Under the pieces are notes generated by a model that searched no databases, was not told the DNA's origin, and was given only the letters and a program-made list of their open reading frames with translations. DNA of 9,737 nt, taken from assembly GCA_945950065.1 (NCBI GenBank), contig CAMFGQ010000051.1, positions 1-9,737 of the forward strand. The letters run 5' to 3'. Numbering within the stretch: position 1 is the stretch's first letter; each line of letters begins with the position of its first letter. Both the position numbers and the translations under genes were made by a program. Origin of the DNA: an uncultured Clostridia bacterium (lineage in GTDB: Bacteria > Bacillota > Clostridia > Peptostreptococcales > Acidaminobacteraceae). This document shows, one piece after another, positions 1 to 5,548 of the stretch.

Positions 1-449
1 AAAATGTGATCTTCACGGGAAAGAGTACGTTGAACTTTTCCGTCTTTCACCAACTTCAGTGTATCCGTTACAGGAATTCCTAAAATAAAGCTCTTTCCTT
101 CCTCTGCCATGGCCATACAACTTGCCAGAGAGTTCTTGGTTAAAAAGGGTCTGGCACCATCTTGAACGAGCACATAGTCGTCCTGTGCCAGGAGTTCAAG
201 TCCATTCATCACTGAATCCTGACGTTCTTCTCCACTGGGAGCGACAAGACATCCTCTATCTTGAGCAAGTTCACGGATAAAAGGATCACTGGTGACTACC
301 ACAATGCCTTCAAGACCTTTTTCTTCTAAGAAAAGATCAATGTTGTTTTCAATAACTGTTTTTCCCCGCAAGGGCAAAAGAAGTTTGTTGATTCCTTCGC
401 CCATGCGCCGGCTTTTTCCACCGGCAACGATGAGTGCATAGATTGCCAT
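1..449 (-). CDS. ispD: 2-C-methyl-D-erythritol 4-phosphate cytidylyltransferase, N-terminal part
   Basis: Cytosolic enzyme of the MEP isoprenoid pathway. It transfers CMP from CTP to 2-C-methyl-D-erythritol 4-phosphate. The gene runs off the left edge, so only about 149 N-terminal residues are visible. Family motifs read by translation: the nucleotide-binding loop VAGGKSRRMG (residues 8-17) followed by NK, then GEERQDSVMNGL near residues 73-84, VQDGARPF near 92-99, and GIPVTDTLK near 120-128. The loop has GGK where many homologues have AAGxG, which is within family variation. The ATG at 447-449 is the only start that keeps the loop at the usual distance from the N-terminus. A GGAGG lies about 13 nt upstream, which is rather far. 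A promoter candidate lies just beyond it. The family is recognised with confidence; the C-terminal half, including the dimerisation arm, is not in the window. Confidence 0.93.
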   Translation of the reverse strand, partial: MAIYALIVAGGKSRRMGEGINKLLLPLRGKTVIENNIDLFLEEKGLEGIVVVTSDPFIRELAQDRGCLVAPSGEERQDSVMNGLELLAQDDYVLVQDGARPFLTKNSLASCMAMAEEGKSFILGIPVTDTLKLVKDGKVQRTLSREDHI

Positions 450-483
450 AGCCTCGTCTAAAGCCTCCTTCTCTATGCTTTTG

Positions 484-512
484 ATGATACCATAGTGAGT
501 CTAATTAGTCGA
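484..512 (-). promoter_or_regulatory. Candidate sigma-A promoter of ispD
   Basis: On the minus strand a TCGACT (-35, 507-512) and TATCAT (-10, 484-489) are separated by 17 nt. Transcription would start near 477, leaving a leader of about 28 nt before the ispD ATG. The -35 matches consensus in four of six positions, so this is a moderate call made from sequence alone. Confidence 0.5.
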
Positions 513-610
513 CAAAGCAAAGCTTGACTTCTTCAAGTAATCCAGTGCTTTTCTGTGTTGAAGAATCCTTCCTTCACATTGGGTACAAGCAAAACCAGGA
601 TTTGGGCATG

Positions 611-647
611 AAAAAAGCTTGCCCTTTGTGGGAGCAAGCTCTTTTTT
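611..647 (-). terminator. Intrinsic terminator behind the cold-shock gene
   Basis: Reading the minus strand, GCTTG and CCC (separated by a 2-nt bulge) pair with GGG and CAAGC around an ACAAA loop, followed by a run of T. It begins 9 nt past the stop codon of the cold-shock gene. A T run also flanks the hairpin on the other side, so it could work in both directions. Confidence 0.8.
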
Positions 648-656
648 CAGTATGGC

Positions 657-872
657 TTAAGCATCAACGCGAACGTTTACAGCGCGCTCGCCTTTACCGC
701 TACGGCTATCTTCTTCAAGATCAAATGTTACTTTTTGACCTTCGTGAAGTTCTTTGTATCCTTCACCTTGGATAGCTGAAAAGTGTACGAATACGTCTTC
801 TCCACCGTCTTCTCTGGAAATGAAACCATATCCTTTTGTAGCGTTAAACCATTTTACTGTTCCTTTATTCAT
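657..872 (-). CDS. csp: Cold-shock protein, CspA family
   Basis: A 71-residue single-domain cold-shock protein that binds single-stranded RNA and DNA and acts as an RNA chaperone in the cytoplasm. The nucleic-acid motifs are visible: RNP1 as KGYGFI (residues 13-18) and RNP2 as VFVHF (27-31), after the typical MNKGTVKWFN start. The length is close to the usual 65-70 residues. The frame stays open for another 71 codons upstream. The ATG at 870-872 is chosen because AGGAGG lies 7-8 nt before it, the family N-terminus starts exactly there, and a promoter lies inside the upstream open frame. The gene has its own promoter, a leader of about 100 nt and a terminator, so it is probably monocistronic. 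A long leader is typical of cold-inducible csp genes, but cold induction here is an inference. Confidence 0.96.
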   Translation of the reverse strand: MNKGTVKWFNATKGYGFISREDGGEDVFVHFSAIQGEGYKELHEGQKVTFDLEEDSRSGKGERAVNVRVDA

Positions 873-917
873 GAAAGAAACCTCCTCTAAATATTTACTT
901 TCATGACACAAAATGAA

Positions 918-952
918 AAGCCCATTTCTACATCGAATGTAAAAATAGGCTT
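918..952 (-). promoter_or_regulatory. 16-bp hairpin in the cold-shock gene leader
   Basis: The arms at 918-933 and 937-952 pair completely over 16 bp (two G-U pairs when read as RNA on the minus strand), with a 3-nt loop. It lies about 20-54 nt into the predicted leader and 45 nt before the csp start codon. It is followed by TTCATTTTG rather than a clean T run, so it is not a good terminator. It could act as a temperature-responsive fold, an RNA-stability element or a protein-binding site. Which of these applies cannot be told from sequence. Confidence 0.7.
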
Positions 953-978
953 GTATTGGTACATCGAAAGATAAATTA

Positions 979-1007
979 ATCATACAACATCCTTTGGGAT
1001 TTGTAAA
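979..1007 (-). promoter_or_regulatory. Sigma-A promoter of the cold-shock gene
   Basis: On the minus strand TTTACA (-35, 1002-1007) and TATGAT (-10, 979-984) have a 17-nt spacer. Predicted start near 972, giving a 5' leader of about 100 nt. Just upstream of the -35 is an inverted repeat GAAAGAAA / TTTCTTTC (1013-1020 and 1031-1038, 10-nt gap), which may be a regulator site. Confidence 0.8.
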
Positions 1008-1109
1008 GAGATGAAAGAAAATTTGCATGCTTTCTTTCTGCTTTTTTCTGTTTTTCCTTGTGTTTTTGTTACTTCTTCGTGTCATCTGAGCCCATTCTTT
1101 CCCAAATCA

Positions 1110-1138
1110 TTGACAATGTTTCCCTAGCATGCTAAGGT
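1110..1138 (+). promoter_or_regulatory. Sigma-A promoter with extended -10 for the leader peptide and ABC operon
   Basis: TTGACA (-35, 1110-1115) is perfect consensus. After a 17-nt spacer comes TAAGGT (-10, 1133-1138), preceded by TGC at 1130-1132, an extended -10 motif that compensates for the weaker hexamer. Predicted start near 1145. A 10-bp palindrome, TAGCATGCTA (1125-1134), overlaps the extended -10. With one mismatch per arm it grows to 16 bp (1122-1137) and could be an operator. Confidence 0.75.
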
Positions 1139-1166
1139 TAAGTATCTTATGAAAGGAGGCAAAACC

Positions 1167-1235
1167 ATGTTCAAGTTTTTACAACAATCAACTCATACAA
1201 TTTACCTCCTCCTTTCCTACCATTTGGTCGGTTAG
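1167..1235 (+). CDS. Putative 22-residue leader peptide upstream of the ABC exporter
   Basis: A short ORF, ATG at 1167-1169 and TAG at 1233-1235, with an excellent AAAGGAGG (1152-1159) 7 nt before the start. The peptide begins MFKFLQQSTH and has a hydrophobic second half, IYLLLSYHLVG. It lies between a promoter and a small terminator-like hairpin, 65 nt before the first ABC transporter gene. This matches the layout of B. subtilis bmrB-bmrCD, where translation of a leader peptide controls read-through into a multidrug exporter operon. No sequence similarity to BmrB is claimed. The frame also has an ATG at 1149, but the ribosome-binding site lies inside that extension. The product probably has no role beyond being translated, so the ORF's value is regulatory. 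Translation is inferred, not shown. Confidence 0.65.
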   Translation: MFKFLQQSTHTIYLLLSYHLVG

Positions 1236-1260
1236 GAGCCCAACCCAACGACGAGAATCC

Positions 1261-1283
1261 ACGCCGTGAGGGCGTTTTTTTCT
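1261..1283 (+). terminator. Attenuator-like terminator before the ABC operon
   Basis: ACGCC (1261-1265) pairs with GGCGT (1271-1275) around GTGAG and is followed by a T-rich tract of about eight residues. The stem is short (5 bp), but AGAA/TTCT outside it could extend it across an internal loop. It lies after the leader ORF and before the transporter start at 1301, so it would stop the operon transcript early. An alternative stem, GTCGGTT (1227-1233) with AACGAC (1247-1252, one bulge), covers the leader stop codon. Confidence 0.6.
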
Positions 1284-1300
1284 TGTAAGAAAGGAGCTCC

Positions 1301-3016
1301 ATGTTCTCATTGTTTTCATCTTTATCATGGTTCTATAAAAAATACAAAAAAGCCTATCTCATTGCATTTGTGTCAATGATCATCATGAATGTGCTGTTCT
1401 TAGCACCTCCACATTTAATTGGAGTTATTCGTGATGGACTGGCCAATGAAAGTCTTCACTATGACCAATTTCTAAAGCTGATCCTTCTTCTCTTTGGATT
1501 AAGCTTTCTTAATTATGGATTAGGTTATATAACTGACTTTAATCTCTTTTCATCTGCCAATGCAGCCATGCATATGGTTCGAAAAGCCATCATGGACAAA
1601 CTGGTAGGCCAGAACCCCTACTTCTTCCATCATCACTCCACAGGCTCCATTATGGCTCGCTCTACAAGTGATGTGTCTAGCATTGGAGATTATACAGGCT
1701 TTGGTATGATGGCCCTGCTTGATAGCACCTTCTATCCTGCTACCATCCTCTTCTTTATGTTTAGGCTTTCTTGGAAGCTGAGCTTCATTAGTATTCTCCC
1801 TCTACCTCTACTGATCTTTTTAGCCAAGTACTTAGAAATGGGTATCGACAGGGCTTTTCTGCGTTCACAAAAACGCATGGATGAGCTCAGTGCTCTGGTC
1901 CTGGCTCATGCAAAGGGATTAAGAGTCTTAAGAGCTTATGCCCGAGAGGACACACAAGTTGAGGCTTTAAGTCAAGTGAGTGAGGAATTACGAAAAGACA
2001 AGGATGAAGTCTCCCGTTTTATTTCCTATTTCAGTCTAACGGGAAGAGCCATTCCTGCCATGAGCTTCTTTCTAGCCATGGCCTTTGGGGCGGATCTCCT
2101 TGCAAAGGGCGACCTTAGCCTGGGGCAACTTCTGAGTTTTCACCTTTATCTTGGTCTTCTCTCTTGGCCAATGATGGCCTTCGGAGAATACATGGCTGTT
2201 AATCAACAAGCCAAGACCAGCTGGGCAAGGATTGAAGAACTACTTCACTTTAGTGATGAGCCCCTGCCTGCAGGTGGTATGGCTTTGCCAGGAAATGAGA
2301 TCAAGTTTACAAAACTGAATTTCTCCTATGAAGAGGAGGATAGCCATCTTCAGGAAATTGATCTTGAGCTACCACAGGGAAAACGATTGGGTGTAGTTGG
2401 ACCCATTGGTTCAGGTAAAACAACACTCCTTCGCCAACTGCTTGGGCTCTATCCCATCAGTTCAGGCATCACCCTCAGCGGTGAGCCTCTTAGTGAGATT
2501 GATCTAGATAACTACCGAAAAGGTCTAGGTTATGTTCCCCAGGAGCATACCCTCTTCTCAAAGACCCTAAAGGAGAACATTCTCCTTGGTGATGAAGAGA
2601 CGCCCTATTTGATGGAATGTCTGGATATGGCAGGGTTTTTACCTGACTTAAAAGAAATGCCTGATGGACTGGATACCATTTTGGGTGAAGGTGGCATCAA
2701 TCTCTCCGGTGGACAAAAGCAACGCTTGAGCCTAGCTCGAGCCCTCTACCGTAGACCAAAGATGCTACTGCTGGATGATACGCTCTCCGCTGTTGATAAT
2801 CTCACTCAAAGTCATATTGAGAAGAGCCTAGAAAGGCTACCTCGTACCACGACTCTACTTTTGGTGAGCCACCGACTCAGTGCGGTGGTGAACTGTGACG
2901 AAATACTTGTCTTGCAAGCAGGCCGCATCACTGAGCGGGGCACCCACGAGGAGCTTCTGCAACAGGATGGCTGGTATGCAAGACAATGGCAACGCCAAGG
3001 AGGTAAGAATGCGTAA
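1301..3016 (+). CDS. Heterodimeric ABC exporter subunit with degenerate ATPase site (BmrC-like)
   Basis: A 571-residue fused transmembrane and ATPase subunit of a type IV ABC exporter (former type I exporter fold), located in the cytoplasmic membrane. The N-terminal part (about residues 10-310) holds the six-helix membrane domain and the rest is the nucleotide-binding domain. Visible motifs: A-loop Tyr343, Walker A GPIGSGKT (367-374), Q-loop Gln414, signature LSGGQ (468-472), Walker B MLLLDD (488-493), D-loop SAVD (496-499) and H-loop His524. Asp493 stands where the catalytic Glu is normal, so its own ATP site should be non-hydrolytic, as in BmrC, EfrC and TM287. The AAAGGAG before the ATG is tight (4 nt spacing). 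The gene overlaps the next by 8 bp, so the two products should be made together. The substrate is unknown; multidrug export is inferred from architecture and from the upstream leader ORF. Confidence 0.93.
   Translation: MFSLFSSLSWFYKKYKKAYLIAFVSMIIMNVLFLAPPHLIGVIRDGLANESLHYDQFLKLILLLFGLSFLNYGLGYITDFNLFSSANAAMHMVRKAIMDKLVGQNPYFFHHHSTGSIMARSTSDVSSIGDYTGFGMMALLDSTFYPATILFFMFRLSWKLSFISILPLPLLIFLAKYLEMGIDRAFLRSQKRMDELSALVLAHAKGLRVLRAYAREDTQVEALSQVSEELRKDKDEVSRFISYFSLTGRAIPAMSFFLAMAFGADLLAKGDLSLGQLLSFHLYLGLLSWPMMAFGEYMAVNQQAKTSWARIEELLHFSDEPLPAGGMALPGNEIKFTKLNFSYEEEDSHLQEIDLELPQGKRLGVVGPIGSGKTTLLRQLLGLYPISSGITLSGEPLSEIDLDNYRKGLGYVPQEHTLFSKTLKENILLGDEETPYLMECLDMAGFLPDLKEMPDGLDTILGEGGINLSGGQKQRLSLARALYRRPKMLLLDDTLSAVDNLTQSHIEKSLERLPRTTTLLLVSHRLSAVVNCDEILVLQAGRITERGTHEELLQQDGWYARQWQRQGGKNA
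2997..3004 (+). promoter_or_regulatory. Ribosome-binding site that fixes the start of the second ABC gene
   Basis: AAGGAGGT, a full match to the Shine-Dalgarno core, lies inside the last codons of the first ABC gene and 4 nt before the ATG at 3009. It decides between that ATG and an in-frame ATG at 2895, which has no such signal. Confidence 0.85.
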
Positions 3017-4739
3017 ATTTCTCTTACCCTTAGCCCTAAAAGAAAAAGTTGCTTTCATTACCAGCTTCTTCTTATCCGTGTTTACCGTGATGGTGGAGCT
3101 TAGTGCTCCCATCGTGCTAGCTCATCTTTTGGATAAAGAACTCCTAGAAGGAATAGGTGCAAAAGATCCGAGACGCTACTTTATCCTGCTCTCTGTCTAT
3201 CTCTTTGGAGCACTACTAGGGGCTGTATTATCCTATCTATCGGTCTATGGTTTCCAAAAATGTGCCAATGCCATTGCTCGAAATCTCCAACAGGCACTGT
3301 TTAGACGGATTCAGAGCCTTCCTGTGAGCTATTTTGATCATCATCCATCAGGACATCTTGTCTCGAGGCTGGTGAATGATAGCAACGATGTGCGGATTTT
3401 GTTTCAAACTGTTCTTGCTCAGATGGTGCTGGCTGCCTTTTACATCCTCGGGATTTACGGCATTCTCTTTACACGAGATTATCGCCTGGGACTGGTAGCA
3501 CTGGTTCCTCTACCCTTCATGGCCATGCTTCTCTATGTCTATAGCAGTAAAGCAAGGGGTTACAATACACGTTATCGTAAAGAACTCAGTGCTGTAAATG
3601 CACACCTCACCGAGAGCATACAGGGAATGAGCCTGATGCAAAGCATGGGGAAAGAACATCATCTCCTTGATGAATATGAAGCCATTAGTGAACGACTCTA
3701 TGCTACAGGCATTGACATGACAAGGCTTGACTCTCTTACCTCTTGGAATGCAGTAGGTTTACTACGCTTTCTCATGACCACAACCATTCTCCTTGTCTTT
3801 GGCCTTAGCCATTATCGTGGCACTGCCCTCAGTCTTGGTAGCATGTATCTACTCATTGACTACTCAGGAAAAATCTTTAATCAACTCAACAATGTCATGC
3901 AGAGGATGGGGCAACTAGAAAGTGCCAAGGGAGCTTTTAATCATATTGGGGAGTTGCTGAAGGTACCTCTACTTGAAGAAAAAGAAGGTGAATTGAATTT
4001 TCAGGGCAATGTAGCCTTTGAACATATCTCCTTCCGATATAAGGAAGATCAGGCCATTCTTAAGGATGTAAGCTTCCAGCTACCTGCTGGTGAAACCTTG
4101 GGTATTGTAGGAGCTACAGGCTCAGGTAAAAGCACACTGATGAATCTTCTCTTTGGCTTTTATCCCTATAAAGAAGGAGAGATTCTCTTAGATGGCGTTT
4201 CCCTGAACACCCTAAATCTTCAAAAGTTTCGCTCCCAATGTGCCATGGTGCTCCAAGATCCCTACTTGTTTCAAGGGACGGTCTATGAAAACATTCAGTT
4301 ACAACGACCTGAGATCACCAAAGAGATTGCAGAAAAAGCTCTCCTTGATCTAGGTGGACATGACATGTTAGAGCGCCTAGCAAAGGGTTTAGACGAACCT
4401 CTTGAAGAGGGTGGTAAGAACCTCAGTGCTGGCGAAAGACAGCTGCTAAGCTTTGCTAGAGCCCTAGCAGGGGATCCTAAACTCCTCCTGTTGGATGAGG
4501 CCACTGCTAGCATTGATTCTGAGACGGAGAACTTGATTCAAGAGAGCATCGAAAAACTCAGTAAAGGAAGAACAACCCTCCTGATTGCGCACAGACTATC
4601 CACCATTCAACATGCAGACAACATTCTCGTGCTAGAGAAAGGACGTGTAGTTGAACAAGGCACTCATGAAGAGTTGTTAAAGAAAAAAGCCGCTTACTAT
4701 GAGCTCTATATGGAGCAAAAGAAGGGCAATCTATCTTAG
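3009..4739 (+). CDS. Heterodimeric ABC exporter subunit with catalytic Walker B (BmrD-like)
   Basis: A 576-residue ABC exporter half-transporter, partner of the preceding subunit. The membrane domain covers about residues 10-310. ATPase motifs: Walker A GATGSGKS (368-375), Q-loop Gln416, signature LSAGE (472-476, degenerate), Walker B LLLLDE with catalytic Glu497, and H-loop His528. This is the mirror image of its neighbour. The competent site should form from this Walker A/B and the neighbour's LSGGQ, and the degenerate site from the neighbour's Asp and this LSAGE. The frame is open back to an ATG at 2895, but that would add 38 residues overlapping the upstream gene. The family N-terminus and the ribosome-binding site support 3009. 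B. subtilis BmrD is longer (about 670 residues), so this copy lacks that insertion. The stop codon is already inside the terminator stem. Confidence 0.93.
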   Translation: MRKFLLPLALKEKVAFITSFFLSVFTVMVELSAPIVLAHLLDKELLEGIGAKDPRRYFILLSVYLFGALLGAVLSYLSVYGFQKCANAIARNLQQALFRRIQSLPVSYFDHHPSGHLVSRLVNDSNDVRILFQTVLAQMVLAAFYILGIYGILFTRDYRLGLVALVPLPFMAMLLYVYSSKARGYNTRYRKELSAVNAHLTESIQGMSLMQSMGKEHHLLDEYEAISERLYATGIDMTRLDSLTSWNAVGLLRFLMTTTILLVFGLSHYRGTALSLGSMYLLIDYSGKIFNQLNNVMQRMGQLESAKGAFNHIGELLKVPLLEEKEGELNFQGNVAFEHISFRYKEDQAILKDVSFQLPAGETLGIVGATGSGKSTLMNLLFGFYPYKEGEILLDGVSLNTLNLQKFRSQCAMVLQDPYLFQGTVYENIQLQRPEITKEIAEKALLDLGGHDMLERLAKGLDEPLEEGGKNLSAGERQLLSFARALAGDPKLLLLDEATASIDSETENLIQESIEKLSKGRTTLLIAHRLSTIQHADNILVLEKGRVVEQGTHEELLKKKAAYYELYMEQKKGNLS

Positions 4740-4768
4740 AGCTATGTCAAGTGCATAGCTCTTTTTTT
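4738..4768 (+). terminator. Intrinsic terminator of the ABC operon
   Basis: A 9-bp perfect stem, AGAGCTATG with CATAGCTCT, has a 7-nt loop and seven T. It starts within the stop codon of the second ABC gene, and its T tract overlaps the stop codon of the convergent ASCH gene. Read in the opposite direction it lacks a T run, so it probably works only for the ABC operon. Confidence 0.9.
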
Positions 4769-5123
4769 ATGTATTTGTAGCGATAACTCGAATCTCAATG
4801 GCAAGGACGCCATGTTCTTTTTGTTTTTCAGGAGAATAGAATTCCTCCATATCCTTTGCACTTGCCAGGGTCATTTCTTCCTTTGTATAGCCTAGAGATT
4901 CAAGAGGAAGAGTTTCATAGAGCTCATCAAAAGAAGCATAGGTATGAAGTCCAATGACCTCAACCAGTAGCTCTTCACCACTTTCTGTTGATGTAAAGCA
5001 AATGCTATCCCCTAGCTCTATTTGTTTTCTCTTTTCGTCATACAAACGAAGTTCTATAGTTTTTCTTCCCTCTTTCATCCTAATAAAGGTAGAGGGAACA
5101 AGGTGCATTGTATGGATTGCCAT
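4767..5123 (-). CDS. ASCH-domain protein
   Basis: A small 118-residue protein that looks like a single ASCH domain, a PUA-like beta-barrel fold predicted to bind RNA. Support comes from GRKTIELRLYDEKR (residues 19-32) followed by a LGD turn (38-40), the usual ASCH opening, and from HGVLAIEIR near the C-terminus. The ATG at 5121-5123 is preceded by AAGGAAAGGA about 7-8 nt upstream; a second ATG five codons in is possible. It is convergent with the ABC operon and divergent from tRNA-Arg. A TTGACT lies in the upstream gap, but no convincing -10 pairs with it. The exact role is unknown in this family, so no function beyond possible RNA binding is offered. Confidence 0.75.
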   Translation of the reverse strand: MAIHTMHLVPSTFIRMKEGRKTIELRLYDEKRKQIELGDSICFTSTESGEELLVEVIGLHTYASFDELYETLPLESLGYTKEEMTLASAKDMEEFYSPEKQKEHGVLAIEIRVIATNT

Positions 5124-5177
5124 ATTCGTTCCTTTCCTTGATCACGGTATCATTCCTAAAGGAAGTCAAAAAGAAGA

Positions 5178-5206
5178 TTGCCTTTTCAGAGTAAAAGCGT
5201 TAAAAT
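5178..5206 (+). promoter_or_regulatory. Promoter of tRNA-Arg(TCG)
   Basis: TTGCCT (5178-5183) and TAAAAT (5201-5206) are separated by exactly 17 nt and end 9 nt before the mature tRNA 5' end, as expected for a tRNA promoter with a very short leader. Confidence 0.78.
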
Positions 5207-5215
5207 AAACAAGAT

Positions 5216-5292
5216 GCAGCATTAGCTCAGCTGGATAGAGCGTCAGACTTCGGATCTGAAAGCCAGGGGTTCGAATCCTCTATGCTGCGCCA
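5216..5292 (+). tRNA. tRNA-Arg, anticodon TCG
   Basis: A full cloverleaf of 77 nt. The acceptor GCAGCAT pairs with ATGCTGC. The D arm is GCTC/GAGC. The anticodon stem TCAGA/TCTGA holds loop CTTCGGA, so the anticodon is TCG, reading CGA-type arginine codons. The T arm carries TTCGAAT. The discriminator is G and CCA is encoded. It stands alone with its own promoter and terminator. Confidence 0.96.
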
Positions 5293-5298
5293 AATCAA

Positions 5299-5332
5299 TG
5301 CCTCCAAGCTTCGACTTGGAGGTACTTTTTTT
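5299..5332 (+). terminator. Intrinsic terminator of tRNA-Arg(TCG)
   Basis: CCTCCAAG (5301-5308) pairs with CTTGGAGG (5315-5322) around CTTCGA, followed by TAC and seven T. It starts a few nt after the encoded CCA. Confidence 0.92.
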
Positions 5333-5477
5333 CCATAGGCTCAATTCAATAATGAATCGCTTTACTTTGTAATCATACTCCTATGCAGTACATACTGCAT
5401 GGGAAGAAGACATTGAAAGATAGGCTACTTAGCTTCAGTGTATATCCATACATTAAACTGTTCAAGTTTTCTTTCAA
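5333..5477. other. Gene-free gap with an 18-bp dyad
   Basis: No convincing coding region. The only strong structure is a perfect dyad, ATGCAGTA (5383-5390), CA, TACTGCAT (5393-5400). A weak plus-strand promoter-like pair (TTGTAA at 5367, TACATA at 5389, 16-nt gap) overlaps it, but no gene follows before the convergent terminator. A 61-codon frame starting at 5383 lacks a ribosome-binding site and runs across the terminator into the symporter, so it is not called. Confidence 0.5.
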
Positions 5478-5527
5478 GAGAAAAGCCCTTCCACACCAAG
5501 GTATAATCCTGAGTCGTGAAAGGGCTT
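5478..5527 (-). terminator. Likely terminator of the AGCS symporter gene
   Basis: On the minus strand AAGCCCTT (5520-5527) pairs with AAGGGCTT (5483-5490), and CAC/GTG pairing continues inside after one mismatch. The stem encloses a 21-nt loop that can fold further, and TTTTCTC follows. It begins 21 nt beyond the symporter stop codon. The tail is not a pure T run, so the call is good but not certain. Confidence 0.7.
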
Positions 5528-5548
5528 CCACTATGCTTCATTCAAGAT

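Noticed and set aside
873..1085. N-terminal extension of the cold-shock protein to 142 residues
   Set aside because: The extension contains the promoter and leader hairpin, and AGGAGG directly precedes the family-typical start at 872.
2895..3008. 38-residue extension of the second ABC subunit
   Set aside because: It overlaps the first ABC gene, has no ribosome-binding site and has no family similarity. A perfect AAGGAGGT precedes the ATG at 3009.
2855..3112. Minus-strand open frame across the ABC gene junction
   Set aside because: It is antisense to two well-supported genes and resembles no family.
5502..5507. TATAAT hexamer on the plus strand
   Set aside because: It lies within the loop of the symporter terminator, has no partner -35 at suitable distance and no gene downstream.
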